DNA from: Blastococcus sp. HT6-4
Lineage (GTDB): Bacteria; Actinomycetota; Actinomycetes; Mycobacteriales; Geodermatophilaceae
Length of the DNA stretch: 64,000 nt
Direction: 5' to 3'
Assembly: GCF_039679125.1 (NCBI RefSeq)
Contig: NZ_CP155551.1
Coordinates: 1,178,001 to 1,242,000, forward strand
The position numbers and the translations under genes are program-made. The first letter of the stretch is position 1, and every line of letters begins with the position of its first letter. The notes beneath the pieces were generated by a model that saw only the letters and a list, made by a program, of their open reading frames with translations, was not told the origin of the DNA and did not search any database. This document shows positions 25,061 to 38,602 of the stretch, in pieces.

Positions 25061-26064
25061 CGGGGCCCCGTCCCGGACGCCGAGACGCTGCCGAGGAGCG
25101 GGATCGGGGTGCGGATGCCCTCGGCGACGAAGCGTTCCTTCAGCCGCATGCGCAGCTCCCGGCCGACCCGCCACTGGTCGGCGTTCGTCGTGCGCACGGT
25201 CAGCCGCAGGAACACGCCCTCGGAGGTGATCTGCTCGACGCCGAGCGACTCCGGCTCGGCCAGCAGGACGCCGGCCCACTCCGGCTCGGCGTACACCGCG
25301 TCGGCGACCTCCTGCATCACCGTGCGGCACCGCTCGAGGTCGGTGTCGTGGGCCACCGGCATGTCGATGACCACCTGGGCGTACCCCTGGCTCTTGTTGC
25401 CGACCCGGAGGATCTCGCCGTTCCGGACGTACCAGACCACGCCGTTGATGTCGCGCAGCCGCGTGATGCGCAGGCCCACCCCCTCCACGGTGCCCGTGGC
25501 CTCGCCCAGGTCGACGACGTCGCCGACGCCGTACTGGTCCTCCAGGATGATCCCGATCCCGGCGATGAAGTCCTTGATCAGGTTCTGCGCGCCGAAGCCG
25601 AGGGCCACACCGACGACTCCCGCGCTGGCCACGATCGGGGCCAGGTTGATGCCCAGCTCGCCCAGGACGAGGACGACGGCGATGCCCACGATCACGATGG
25701 AGGCGAAGCTGCGCAGCACCGAGCCGATCGCCTCGGCCCGCTGGGTGCGCCGGGCCGCGACCTGGTCGACGACGTCGCCGTGCTGGGGCACCCGGTTGCG
25801 CAGCGGCCGCAGGATGGTGGGCATCGCGCCCGTCGCCGTGCGGTCGGTCAGGCGGTCGATGGCGCGGTGGGCCAGCCGTCGCGCGACGGCCGCGACCACG
25901 ACGATCAGCAGGATCTGCGCCGGTGCGGCGACGAGCATGCGGGCGTTCTCCGCCAGCCAGTCCAGGCCCGACCAGTCGTAGACCTTCTGGCAGAGCCAGT
26001 AGTCGGCGCAGTCGACGACGGACGTCTCGTCGTCGGCGGCGAGCACCGTGAGTAATCTGCTCAT
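25057..26064 (-). CDS. Small-conductance mechanosensitive channel (MscS family)
   Basis: This 335-residue protein has two to three transmembrane helices in the first half (about 45-65 and 115-140). The pore-lining helix follows as IVASAGVVGVALGFGAQNLI (about 145-165), with the small-residue packing typical of MscS TM3. The beta domain FIAGIGIILEDQYGVGDVV and the C-terminal alpha/beta domain complete the family layout. It opens on membrane tension to release solutes in hypo-osmotic shock. First gene of a three-gene run with the MFS and hemoglobin genes. Confidence 0.92.
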   Translation of the reverse strand: MSRLLTVLAADDETSVVDCADYWLCQKVYDWSGLDWLAENARMLVAAPAQILLIVVVAAVARRLAHRAIDRLTDRTATGAMPTILRPLRNRVPQHGDVVDQVAARRTQRAEAIGSVLRSFASIVIVGIAVVLVLGELGINLAPIVASAGVVGVALGFGAQNLIKDFIAGIGIILEDQYGVGDVVDLGEATGTVEGVGLRITRLRDINGVVWYVRNGEILRVGNKSQGYAQVVIDMPVAHDTDLERCRTVMQEVADAVYAEPEWAGVLLAEPESLGVEQITSEGVFLRLTVRTTNADQWRVGRELRMRLKERFVAEGIRTPIPLLGSVSASGTGPR

Positions 26065-26142
26065 TACCGAAATACTCTCAGCTGGGGGTGACGGTGTCAG
26101 CCCATCCCACCACGCGTGTTCATCTGATCACGCTCGGCATCC

Positions 26143-28212
<2,070 letters not shown>

Positions 28213-28353
28213 GCCCGGCACGCTAGTCGGCGCCGGGGACAGCGAGCCGGGACCGGACGGATTTCGAGTGCGCCAACCCGGCGATCGCGGGTCAGAATGG
28301 GGCAGCCCGCGGGTCGTCCAGCCCCGGCGGTCCGGGGCGTCCGGAGGTGATCC

Positions 28354-28959
28354 GTGCCGCGTTCCGCGCCCGGGTCGACGTCGGCGGGTCACCCAGGCCC
28401 GCGGCGCGACCCCGTCCCGCCGCTCGTCCCCGTGCCCGCCACCGCCACCACCGGCGCGACGCTGCTGCTCAACGCCACGTACGAGCCGTTGTGCGTGGTC
28501 TCCAGCCGCCGGGCGATCGTCCTGGTCCTCGCCGCGAAGGCCGAGGCGGTCGACGTCACCGCCGACGTCTGCCACGCCGAGACCCTGAGCCTGCCGGTGC
28601 CCGTCGTCGTCCGCCTCACGCGGTACGTGCGGGTGCCGTACCCGGCGTCGGTGCCGCTCTCGCGGCGGGCGGTGTTCACCCGCGACGGGCAGACCTGCGT
28701 CTACTGCGGCGGGTCGGCCACCAGCATCGACCACGTGGTGCCGCGCAGCCGGGGCGGCACGCACACCTGGGACAACGTCGTCGCGGCCTGCCGTCGGTGC
28801 AACCACACCAAGGCGGACCGCTCCCTGGCCGAGCTGGGCTGGAAGCTGCCGCACCCGCCGAGCACGCCGAGCGGGGCCGCCTGGCGGCTGCTCGGGCACC
28901 GGACGGTCGACCCGCGCTGGCGGGAGTGGCTGGGGATGCCGGAGAGCGTCAGCGCATGA
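28354..28959 (+). CDS. HNH endonuclease domain protein
   Basis: This 201-residue protein starts at GTG 28354 after GGAGGTGATCC. A proline-rich N terminus (about 1-35) precedes a conserved segment LLLNATYEPLCVVSSRRA, then an HNH nuclease motif with CVYCGG, IDHVVPRSRGG and CRRCNHTKAD (about 115-155). The four cysteines bind zinc and the histidines the catalytic metal. This protein type is conserved across actinobacteria next to housekeeping genes; its DNA target and role are unknown. It overlaps the next gene by 4 bases. Confidence 0.9.
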   Translation: MPRSAPGSTSAGHPGPRRDPVPPLVPVPATATTGATLLLNATYEPLCVVSSRRAIVLVLAAKAEAVDVTADVCHAETLSLPVPVVVRLTRYVRVPYPASVPLSRRAVFTRDGQTCVYCGGSATSIDHVVPRSRGGTHTWDNVVAACRRCNHTKADRSLAELGWKLPHPPSTPSGAAWRLLGHRTVDPRWREWLGMPESVSA

Positions 28960-29819
28960 CGTCTCCCGCGACCGCCCGCCGGCTGTGGGCGCTCGCCGAG
29001 CCGTTCCACGCGCTCACGTACTTCGCCGACGAGGCGCAGGCCGCCTTCGCGGCGGCCGGGCTGCGCGGGTTCTGGGCGGGCTACTTCGCCGGCCGGGCCG
29101 CACCCCTGGGCGCGGTCGGGGCGGAGGTCGTGGCCGCGACGTTCGTCAACTTCTCGCCGGACTTCGTCGCCCGCCGGGTGCCCGGCGTCTGGGCCGACGC
29201 CTCCCCGGCCGACGCGCTGCAGGCGCGGCTGGACGGCGTCGACGCGGCGGTCCGGCGGGTCCTGGGGGACGGCTGGACGTCCTCGCCCGATGCGGTCGAG
29301 GCGATGGAGCTGGCCGCGGCCGCGGCGGCCGCGGTCGACCTTCCCGGGCGGCCGCTGGCCGCCGCGAACAGTGCGGTGGCGGTGCCCGGGGAACCGCACC
29401 TGGTGCTGTGGCAGGCGCTCACCACGCTGCGCGAGCACCGTGGCGACGGGCACACCGTCGCGCTGGTGCAGCGGGAGATCGACGGCGTGCAGGCCCACGT
29501 GCTCGCCGCGGCCGCCGGGCGGTCCGACCGGGCGTGGCTGCAGAAGGCCCGGGGCTGGGACGACGCCGCCTGGGGCGACGGCGTCGCGGCGCTCACCGAG
29601 CGCGGCCGGCTGGCCGACGGGGAGCTGACCGCCGAGGGGCTGGCCGTGGTCGCCGCGGTGGAGGCCGACACCGACCGGCTGGCGCTGGCGCCGTGGCGTG
29701 CGCTCGGGGACCGCGGCTGCGACCGGCTCGCCGAGCTCCTGGTGCCGGTGCGCCGCGCCGTCGTCTCCGCGGGCGCCTGGCCGGCCGGCAACCCGATCGG
29801 TGTCCCCGAGCCAGGGTGA
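28956..29819 (+). CDS. SCO6745 family protein
   Basis: This 287-residue cytoplasmic protein starts ATSPATARRLWALAEPFHALTYFADEAQAAF-like and contains GFWAGYFAGRAAPLG near residue 40. That matches the actinobacterial SCO6745 family as I remember it. The C-terminal half (about 160-285) resembles a winged helix, with LWQALTTLREHRGDGH and LTAEGLAVVAAVE. The family has no assigned function. The ATG overlaps the HNH stop (ATGA), so the two are translationally coupled. Confidence 0.8.
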   Translation: MTSPATARRLWALAEPFHALTYFADEAQAAFAAAGLRGFWAGYFAGRAAPLGAVGAEVVAATFVNFSPDFVARRVPGVWADASPADALQARLDGVDAAVRRVLGDGWTSSPDAVEAMELAAAAAAAVDLPGRPLAAANSAVAVPGEPHLVLWQALTTLREHRGDGHTVALVQREIDGVQAHVLAAAAGRSDRAWLQKARGWDDAAWGDGVAALTERGRLADGELTAEGLAVVAAVEADTDRLALAPWRALGDRGCDRLAELLVPVRRAVVSAGAWPAGNPIGVPEPG

Positions 29820-30077
29820 TCCCGGGTGCCCGGCATGGCGAAGTGTGAGGTCGAACCGCCGATACGACGCTGACATCTGACAGTCGACCACACTGCCGGC
29901 GCCCACTGCATGTCAAGAGACGATGAAAGCGAGCTGGCCCCACATCACACGTCGGTCACGGACCGCCACATCTGACCCGTGCGGTCGTGATGTACGTAGA
30001 GGAACTGGGTGGTCGCGTTACGTTGCCGCGGCAGCCAGCGCCGCTGGGGCGCTGCGGTCGCCGGAAGGTGTCCTCCC

Positions 30078-31211
30078 ATGTCCAGCACCACTTCGTCCCG
30101 TCGGCGCCAGGTGCAGCGCCTGGCCCTCACCGGCGTCGGGTCCGCGGTCCTCCTCGTCGGGATCGCCCCCGCCGCCGTCGCCGCGACCGACGTCACCATC
30201 CCGCTCGAGCCCCTCGAGGTCGAGCTGGGCGCCTTCCCGGTCGAGAACCTCGGCGCGATGGACCCCATGGCCGACCCGGCCACCGCGCCCGCCGTGACCC
30301 CCGTCCCGGTCCAGTACAGCGGCACGATCACCGTTGCGCTGCCCACGGAGCTCGACGACTCCGCCGTGGAGGCCGCGCTGACCTTCGACGACGACGGCGA
30401 CGGCAACCCTGACGTGATCTACGCCTCCAACCCGACGGGGACCGAGCTCCCCCTGACGATCAGCGGCGCGGGCACCGGCACCATCACGGTCACCCTGCCC
30501 GCCGACGACAGCGTGGGCGTCGATGCCGGCACGCTGTTCCTCGAGCCGCTCACCACGGACCCGGCGGACCTGTCCCCTGCCTTCACCTACTACGACCCGG
30601 TGTTCTACGAGCTCGGGTTCGACGCCTCCGCGCCCGTCGCGCAGAACGTCGCGCCCGAGCTGGTCGCGATCTCGCAGGTGCCCTGCGCCATCTCGTCCGC
30701 CACGTCCTGCCCGGTGCCGGTGACCGCCGGCTCGACCGTCACGCTGGACCTGACCGCCGCTTCGGTGCTGCGGGAGCTGGACCTCACCGACCTGACCGGT
30801 GTTCTGGTCGGCCTGCAGGCGCTCGACGCCAACGGCGACGCCGTCGGTGCGGCAGTGCCGCTGGCGGTCCAGGTCAGCGGCTCGGCGGCGACCTTCGTGC
30901 TGCCGGCCGGCACCACCGCCGGCTCCTACGGTCTCGTCGTCGCGCAGCCGACCCCGGCCGGCGGCGTCTCGGTCGTCGCTGTGGAGCTCACCGTGGCCGC
31001 TGCGACCGTCGTCGCCCCGCCGGCGGCTCAGCCGGTGGTCAACGACGGGCTGCGCTCGAACACCGGGGTGGAGGCGGTCGAGGCCGGTTCCACCGGAACC
31101 GCCGCGGTGACCGCCGGTGCCGGAATGCTGCTGCTCGCCGGCGTGGGTGGCGTGGCGGTCGCCCGCAACCGGCGCCGTCCGGTGGCCGAGGGCGGGACGT
31201 GCGACTCCTGA
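30078..31211 (+). CDS. Secreted surface protein with C-terminal sorting-like signal
   Basis: This is a 377-residue exported protein. ATG 30078 begins MSSTTSSRRRQVQRLALTG, then a hydrophobic core and an AAVAA cleavage site near residue 37. The mature part is rich in Thr, Val, Ala and Asp and contains DDDGDGNPDV near 115, consistent with Ig-like extracellular beta domains. The last 56 residues form a sorting-like signal: LRSNTG, a spacer, a hydrophobic helix (about 345-363) and the basic tail RNRRRP. A class F sortase gene overlaps the 3' end by 13 bases, so this is its probable substrate. The motif differs from LPXTG. The family of the mature domain is not recognised. Confidence 0.75.
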   Translation: MSSTTSSRRRQVQRLALTGVGSAVLLVGIAPAAVAATDVTIPLEPLEVELGAFPVENLGAMDPMADPATAPAVTPVPVQYSGTITVALPTELDDSAVEAALTFDDDGDGNPDVIYASNPTGTELPLTISGAGTGTITVTLPADDSVGVDAGTLFLEPLTTDPADLSPAFTYYDPVFYELGFDASAPVAQNVAPELVAISQVPCAISSATSCPVPVTAGSTVTLDLTAASVLRELDLTDLTGVLVGLQALDANGDAVGAAVPLAVQVSGSAATFVLPAGTTAGSYGLVVAQPTPAGGVSVVAVELTVAAATVVAPPAAQPVVNDGLRSNTGVEAVEAGSTGTAAVTAGAGMLLLAGVGGVAVARNRRRPVAEGGTCDS

Positions 31212-31831
31212 CCCGGGTCGGCCGGCGCACCGCCGTCGCGGCGGTCGTCGCCCTCGGGATCACCGGGGGCACGCTGCTCGCCGTCGGCCTCGCCGACGGC
31301 GGGCAGCCGGCCGCGGCCACGCCGTCCGAGATCCCGCAGCCGGCGCTGCCGCCCGAGGGGGCCGTCCTCCCGGTGCCGTACTCGGACGTGCACGTGACGG
31401 TCCCGGCGCTGGACATGGACCTGCCGGTGCTCCCCCTGACCCCGCGCGGTGGGGCGATCAACCCACCCACCCTCACGGCCGCGTACTGGATCGAGCCCTA
31501 CGGCGACCCGGTCGGCTCGGCCGAGCAGGCCGGCAACACGCTCTACCTCGCCGCGCACTCGACCGGGACCGGCGAGTACGGCTTCGACCCGCTGATGGCG
31601 GCCGACGGCGGGGGCAGCACGCTCGCCGCGGGGGACGTCGTCGAGGTCAGCACACCTGAGGGCACGGTCCGCTACACCGTGGAGCGCACGAAGCGCTACG
31701 CCAAGGGCGAGCTGCCCGGCGCCACGGAGGTGTGGGAGGCCTCGCCGGGGCGGTTGGTGCTGATCACCTGCTTCCAGCGCGGTGGTGGCCGGGCCTCCAC
31801 CGAGAACCTCGTGGTGTTCGCCGAGTCCTGA
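31199..31831 (+). CDS. Class F sortase
   Basis: This 210-residue protein starts at GTG 31199, inside the end of the previous gene. An N-terminal membrane anchor (about 11-32) is followed by a proline-rich linker and a sortase domain. His120 lies in LYLAAHS, Cys191 in LVLITC, and an arginine is at 194 or 198, giving the sortase triad. The short loops and lack of a class A signature fit class F sortases of actinobacteria. It should cleave and anchor surface proteins outside the membrane; the upstream overlapping gene is the likely substrate. Confidence 0.88.
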   Translation: MRLLTRVGRRTAVAAVVALGITGGTLLAVGLADGGQPAAATPSEIPQPALPPEGAVLPVPYSDVHVTVPALDMDLPVLPLTPRGGAINPPTLTAAYWIEPYGDPVGSAEQAGNTLYLAAHSTGTGEYGFDPLMAADGGGSTLAAGDVVEVSTPEGTVRYTVERTKRYAKGELPGATEVWEASPGRLVLITCFQRGGGRASTENLVVFAES

Positions 31832-31940
31832 CCAGGCGATGCGGGGCGTGCGCCGGAGGCTCGCGCCCCGCGCGCCGGCCCTCGCCGGAGCAGGAGCACC
31901 GTCAGGGCCCGGTCCTGCACCCGGGACTAGCGTGCCGGGC

Positions 31941-33374
31941 GTGACCCAGCTGCACGACCTCACCGCGCTCGAGCAGGCAGCCGCCGTCCGGGCGAAGGAG
32001 GTGAGCCCGACCGAGCTCGTCGAGCACGCCCTGCGCCGCATCGACGCGTTCGACGCCGACCTCGGCGCCTTCGTCACCGTGACGCCCGAGCGGGCCCGCG
32101 CCGCCGCGTCGGCCGCCGAGGCACGGCTGCGGGAAGGCGGGGAGCTGCCGCCGTTCCTGGGCGTCCCGACCGCGATCAAGGACCTCAACAACACCGCCGG
32201 CGTCCGGACGACGTTCGGCTCCGCCGCGCTCGCCGACTTCGTCCCCGCGGTCGACGACGCCGTCGTCACCCGGCTGGCCGCCGCCGGGACGATCAGCGTG
32301 GGCAAGACGAACACCCCGGAGTTCGGCTTCCCCTGCTACACCGACAACGAGCTGGTCGGCCCCGCCCGCTGCCCGTGGGATCCCTCGCGGCTGGCCGGTG
32401 GCTCCAGCGGGGGAGCCGCGGTCGCCGTGGCCGCCGGCTTCGTGCCGTTCGCCCAGGGCAGTGACGGCGGCGGCTCGGTCCGCATCCCGGCGAGCATCAA
32501 CGGCCTGGTCGGCATCAAGCCCACCCGTGGCCGGATCAGCAACGCCCCGTACGGCAGCGAGGTGACCGGGCTGGGCACCAGCGGGCCGCTGGCCCGCACC
32601 GTGCGGGACGCCGCCGCGATGCTCGACGCGATGGCCGGCCCGGAGATCGGCGACCCGTTCTGGGCCCCGCCGCTGCCGCCGGGGGAGAGCTTCCTCGGGT
32701 GGGCCGACCGGGAGCCCGGCCGGCTGCGGATCGGGCGGTACACCGAGTCGGCGGTGCCCGGGACGGACCTCGATCCGGAGGTCGGCGAGGCGTTCGACGA
32801 CGCGGCCCGGCTGCTGGAGGGGCTGGGGCACACCGTCGAGGATGTGCCGGCCGGTCTGCTGGACCCCGCGGTGCTGCCGTCCTTCGAGCGGGCCTGGGCG
32901 CTGGGTGCCACCACGCTGCCCGTGCCCGCCGACCGGGTCGACCGGTTGCGGCCGCTCACCCGGTGGATGCGCGACCGCGGGCTGGCGCTCTCGGCACGGG
33001 ACGCGATGCAGGCGATGTTCGCGCTGCGGCAGTTCTCCCGGCAGTTCCTGCAGGCCACCGCCGGCTTCGACGTGCTGCTCGCGCCCGTGCTCACCATGAC
33101 GCCGCGGCCGATCGGCTGGTTCGGCCTCGACGGGGAGGGCGGGCCGGACTTCGAGCGGCAGAAACGCTATGCCGCCTTCACCGCCCTGTTCAACGCCACC
33201 GGGCAGCCGGCGGTCAGCGTCCCGCTGCACTGGACGGCCGACGACCTGCCCGTCGGCACCATGCTCGTCGGCCGCCCGGCCGACGAGGCGACGCTCGTGT
33301 CGCTGTCGGCCCAACTGGAGGTCGCCCGGCCCTGGGCCCGACGCCACCCCGCCGTCTGGGCCATGAGCGGATGA
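31941..33374 (+). CDS. Amidase signature family protein
   Basis: This 477-residue amidase has the Ser-cisSer-Lys triad: Lys80 in AIKDLNN, Ser near 155 in AGGSSGG, and nucleophile Ser near 179 in GSDGGGSVRIP. Related enzymes hydrolyse carboxamides or act in Glu-tRNA(Gln) amidotransferase. The absence of gatB/gatC nearby suggests a stand-alone amidase. It starts at GTG 31941 (VTQLHDLTALEQ); the longer upstream frame is unlike the family. Confidence 0.92.
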   Translation: MTQLHDLTALEQAAAVRAKEVSPTELVEHALRRIDAFDADLGAFVTVTPERARAAASAAEARLREGGELPPFLGVPTAIKDLNNTAGVRTTFGSAALADFVPAVDDAVVTRLAAAGTISVGKTNTPEFGFPCYTDNELVGPARCPWDPSRLAGGSSGGAAVAVAAGFVPFAQGSDGGGSVRIPASINGLVGIKPTRGRISNAPYGSEVTGLGTSGPLARTVRDAAAMLDAMAGPEIGDPFWAPPLPPGESFLGWADREPGRLRIGRYTESAVPGTDLDPEVGEAFDDAARLLEGLGHTVEDVPAGLLDPAVLPSFERAWALGATTLPVPADRVDRLRPLTRWMRDRGLALSARDAMQAMFALRQFSRQFLQATAGFDVLLAPVLTMTPRPIGWFGLDGEGGPDFERQKRYAAFTALFNATGQPAVSVPLHWTADDLPVGTMLVGRPADEATLVSLSAQLEVARPWARRHPAVWAMSG

Positions 33375-33404
33375 ACGCGGCGGGTCCCCGGTAAGTTGTC
33401 CTTC

Positions 33405-33824
33405 GTGTTCGACGCTGAGTGGTACCTCGTCTTCGCCGGCATCCCTCTGGCCATCATCGCCGTGCTGGCGCTGCTGACGCTCCGGCCGGGCAAGGATCGG
33501 CGTCCCCGCTACAAGCCGGGTCAGCCCTGGGAGTACGACCCGGTCTGGTACGAGCCGCACCCCGCGCACACGGGGGAGGACGCGCACGACCCGGCACCGG
33601 CCCACGGGCCCGCCGCCGTCCCCGGCAGCGGCACCGCGGCGCTGGGCTCGTCGATGTACCCGGAGCAGCCGAGCGAGCGTGCCCTGGACGCCGAGCGTGG
33701 TACCGGCCCGTCGCTCGCCACCGGCACCACCGGTGCCGGTGCCGGCCAGCCCCGCGGTGGTGCCACCGCCGCCCGCATCCCGCAGCACGCCGGCCCGCTC
33801 GGCGGCGCCCGCGGGACCTGGTGA
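33405..33824 (+). CDS. Small single-helix membrane protein, CtaJ-like
   Basis: This 139-residue protein starts at GTG 33405. It begins with one transmembrane helix (VFAGIPLAIIAVLALLTL, about 8-25), then RPRYKPGQPWEYDPVWYEP, and a disordered Pro/Gly/Ala tail. The helix plus the RYRPG-W-PVW pattern recalls the small actinobacterial aa3 oxidase accessory subunit annotated CtaJ, but this is from memory and the tail is longer. No cytochrome oxidase genes are in the window. It is followed after 54 bases by a DUF5130 gene on the same strand. Confidence 0.6.
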   Translation: MFDAEWYLVFAGIPLAIIAVLALLTLRPGKDRRPRYKPGQPWEYDPVWYEPHPAHTGEDAHDPAPAHGPAAVPGSGTAALGSSMYPEQPSERALDAERGTGPSLATGTTGAGAGQPRGGATAARIPQHAGPLGGARGTW

Positions 33825-33878
33825 CGGCGCCCCGGTGACCCAGTCCGACGTTCCGACCACCACCTCCGGAGACCGGCG

Positions 33879-34337
33879 ATGACCCGCCCCCTCGACACCC
33901 AGTCCCACGACACCGCGACGAACTACACCCTCCCCTCGCGCACCGAGGTGGCCCGGCCGCTGGACGAGGTGTTCAGCTACCGGGAGCTCGCGCGTCTCGA
34001 CGAGGCACTCACCATGTCCTCCCGCGAGACGGGGCTGCGCTTCACGCTCTACATCGGCGAGCTGCGCACGCCCACCCGCACGCACGCCGAGGAGCTGCAC
34101 GCCCGGTCCGGTGCCAACCCGACCGACGCGGTGCTGATCGCCGTCTCGCCCGGTCAACGGGTGGTGGAGGTCGTCACCGGCGCCGGTGCCTCCCGCCGGC
34201 TGCCCGACCGCGCCTGCGCGCTCGCCGTCCTCTCCATGACCAGCGCGTTCAGCGCCGGTGACCTGGTGGGCGGCATCGTCAACGGGCTGCGCCAGCTCTC
34301 CGACCAGGCGGGGCACCCCTCGGGGCTGCGCCCCTGA
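33879..34337 (+). CDS. DUF5130 family protein
   Basis: This 152-residue protein has a TPM-like alpha/beta fold: LRFTLYIGELRTPTRTHAEELH near residue 48, then VLIAVSPGQRVVEVVTG near 85. I recognise the pattern as DUF5130, conserved in actinobacteria. No signal peptide or catalytic motif is visible and the function is unknown. It ends just before a very strong hairpin. Confidence 0.75.
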   Translation: MTRPLDTQSHDTATNYTLPSRTEVARPLDEVFSYRELARLDEALTMSSRETGLRFTLYIGELRTPTRTHAEELHARSGANPTDAVLIAVSPGQRVVEVVTGAGASRRLPDRACALAVLSMTSAFSAGDLVGGIVNGLRQLSDQAGHPSGLRP

Positions 34338-34364
34338 CGGACGCCGCCCGGGACGCCGGGCCGG

Positions 34365-34412
34365 ACACGACGGAGCCCCCTCCACCAGGCGGTGGAGGGG
34401 GCTCCGTCGTGT
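34365..34412. terminator. Bidirectional terminator, 22-bp perfect stem
   Basis: A perfect inverted repeat pairs 34365-34386 with 34391-34412 around a 4-base loop AGGC. It lies between the convergent DUF5130 and pepN genes and can stop transcription from both sides. No T tract is needed given the very stable GC stem. Confidence 0.92.
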
Positions 34413-34424
34413 GCGGGGCCGGGC

Positions 34425-36977
<2,553 letters not shown>

Positions 36978-37121
36978 TGCGGCAGCTTGTCATGCGGGGG
37001 TGACGGCCCGCCCGCCGTGCGCGGGGTGCTCCCGGGAACAAGCCGCCTCCCACCTGGCTTTCGAGCCACAAGAGACGGCCCCCGGGCGCACCTGCCCGGG
37101 CCACGGACGAGGAGCAACCGA

Positions 37122-37787
37122 ATGACCGAGGCAGTGCAGAGCGCCCCCACCAGGGCCCGCGTCGACTTCTGGTTCGACCCGCTGTGCCCGTGGGCCTGGC
37201 TCACCAGCCGCTGGGTGCTCGAGGCCGCCAAGGTCCGCGACATCGACCTGCACTGGCACGTCATGTCGCTCGCGGTGCTCAACCGCGGCCGCGACCTGCC
37301 CGAGGACTACCAGGAGATGATGGAGCAGGCCTGGGGGCCGGTGCGGGTGGCGATCGCCGCCGCCCAGCAGCACGGCGACGAGGTGCTCGGTGACCTCTAC
37401 ACCGCCATGGGCACCCTCCGGCACCACGAGGGCCGCGAGCTGGCGGAGATCATCGCGCCGGCGCTCGAGCGGGTGGGGCTGCCCGCGGAGCTCGCCGCGG
37501 CGGCGCGGTCCACCGAGTACGACGAGGTGCTCGAGAAGAGCCACCACGCGGGCATGGACCCGGTCGGTGACGACGTCGGCACCCCGGTCATGCACATCGA
37601 CGGGGTCGCCTTCTTCGGCCCGGTCATCAGCAAGGTGCCCACCGGTGAGGACGCCGGCCGGGCGTTCGACGGCGCCGTCCTGCTCGCCAACCTCCCCGAC
37701 TTCTGGGAGCTCAAGCGCACCCGCACCTCCGGCCCGGACATGGACTCGGTCCCCGCCGACGCCCTGGAGCTCACCCGCTCGCGCTGA
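37122..37787 (+). CDS. DsbA-fold protein of the Rv2466c family, active site CPWA
   Basis: This 221-residue protein starts at ATG 37122 after GAGGAGCAACCGA. The N terminus [20 protein letters not shown] places the thiol motif near residue 22. [20 protein letters not shown] (near 145) carries the cis-proline loop. The sequence aligns well with mycobacterial Rv2466c, a mycothiol-dependent reductase. As I recall, that protein has CPWC, whereas here the second cysteine is alanine, implying a monothiol mechanism or GST-like use. Cytoplasmic. The neighbouring genes give no further clue. Confidence 0.85.
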   Translation: MTEAVQSAPTRARVDFWFDPLCPWAWLTSRWVLEAAKVRDIDLHWHVMSLAVLNRGRDLPEDYQEMMEQAWGPVRVAIAAAQQHGDEVLGDLYTAMGTLRHHEGRELAEIIAPALERVGLPAELAAAARSTEYDEVLEKSHHAGMDPVGDDVGTPVMHIDGVAFFGPVISKVPTGEDAGRAFDGAVLLANLPDFWELKRTRTSGPDMDSVPADALELTRSR

Positions 37788-37831
37788 TCGCCGGCGTGCC
37801 CGGCCGGTCCGGGGTGCGGCATCCTGTCGGG

Positions 37832-38593
37832 ATGCCGCACCCCACACGTCAGCGCATCTTCATCTCCGGGGCCAGCTCCGGTCTGGGCGAGGGGATGGCC
37901 CGGACGTTCGCCGCCATGGGCCGCGACCTCGCGCTGTGCGCCCGCCGCGTCGAGCGGCTCGAGGCCCTGCAGGGGGAGCTGCGCGCTGCCCACCCGGGCA
38001 TCCGGGTCGAGGTCGCGCCGATGGACGTCGACGACCCGGACTCGGTCGCGACGTCGTTCGCCGACCTGGCCGACCGGCTGGGCGGGTTCGACCGCGTGAT
38101 CGTCAACGCCGGCATCGGCAAGGGCGCCTCGGTCGGCAGCGGCGGGGCGGCGGGCAACCGCGCGGTCCTGCACACCAACGTGCTCGGCTCCCACGCGCAG
38201 TGCGAGGCGGCGATGGAGCTGTTCCGCCGTCAGGGCATGGGCCACCTGGTGCTCATCTCGTCGGTGGCGTCGGTGCGGGGCATGCCCGGCAGCCGGACCG
38301 CCTACGGGGCCAGCAAGGCCGCGCTGAACGCGTTGGCCGAGGGGATCCGGTCGGACGTGTACGGCTCGCAGGTCGTCGTCTCCACCGTGCTGCCCGGCTA
38401 CATCGCCACCGACATCAACGTCGGCCGCCGCGGGCCGCTCACCGTGGGGCTGGACAAGGGCGTCAAGGCGCTCGTCGAGGTCATCGAGCGCGAGCCCGTG
38501 CGCGGCTACGTGCCGGAGTGGCCGTGGCGGGCGGTCGCCGGTCTGCTGCGCGTCCTCCCGCTGTCGGTCGTCCGGCGGGTCACCGGTTCCTGA
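37832..38593 (+). CDS. Short-chain dehydrogenase/reductase
   Basis: This 253-residue SDR has the cofactor motif SGASSGLGEGMA (near residue 12), NAG at about 89-91, catalytic Ser near 137 in VLISSVASV, and the YGASKAA motif with Tyr and Lys near 150-154. Arg residues (CARRVERL) after the second strand suggest NADP. It resembles the classical actinobacterial SDRs with a C-terminal hydrophobic extension (AVAGLLRVLPLSVV) that may touch the membrane. The substrate is unknown. Confidence 0.92.
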   Translation: MPHPTRQRIFISGASSGLGEGMARTFAAMGRDLALCARRVERLEALQGELRAAHPGIRVEVAPMDVDDPDSVATSFADLADRLGGFDRVIVNAGIGKGASVGSGGAAGNRAVLHTNVLGSHAQCEAAMELFRRQGMGHLVLISSVASVRGMPGSRTAYGASKAALNALAEGIRSDVYGSQVVVSTVLPGYIATDINVGRRGPLTVGLDKGVKALVEVIEREPVRGYVPEWPWRAVAGLLRVLPLSVVRRVTGS

Positions 38594-38602
38594 GCCGGGC
38601 GC

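Noticed and set aside
22040..25981. Long plus-strand open frame of about 1300 codons
   Set aside because: It runs antisense to the glucosidase, hemoglobin, transporter and mscS genes, all with clear motifs. Its own translation is repetitive and domain-free.
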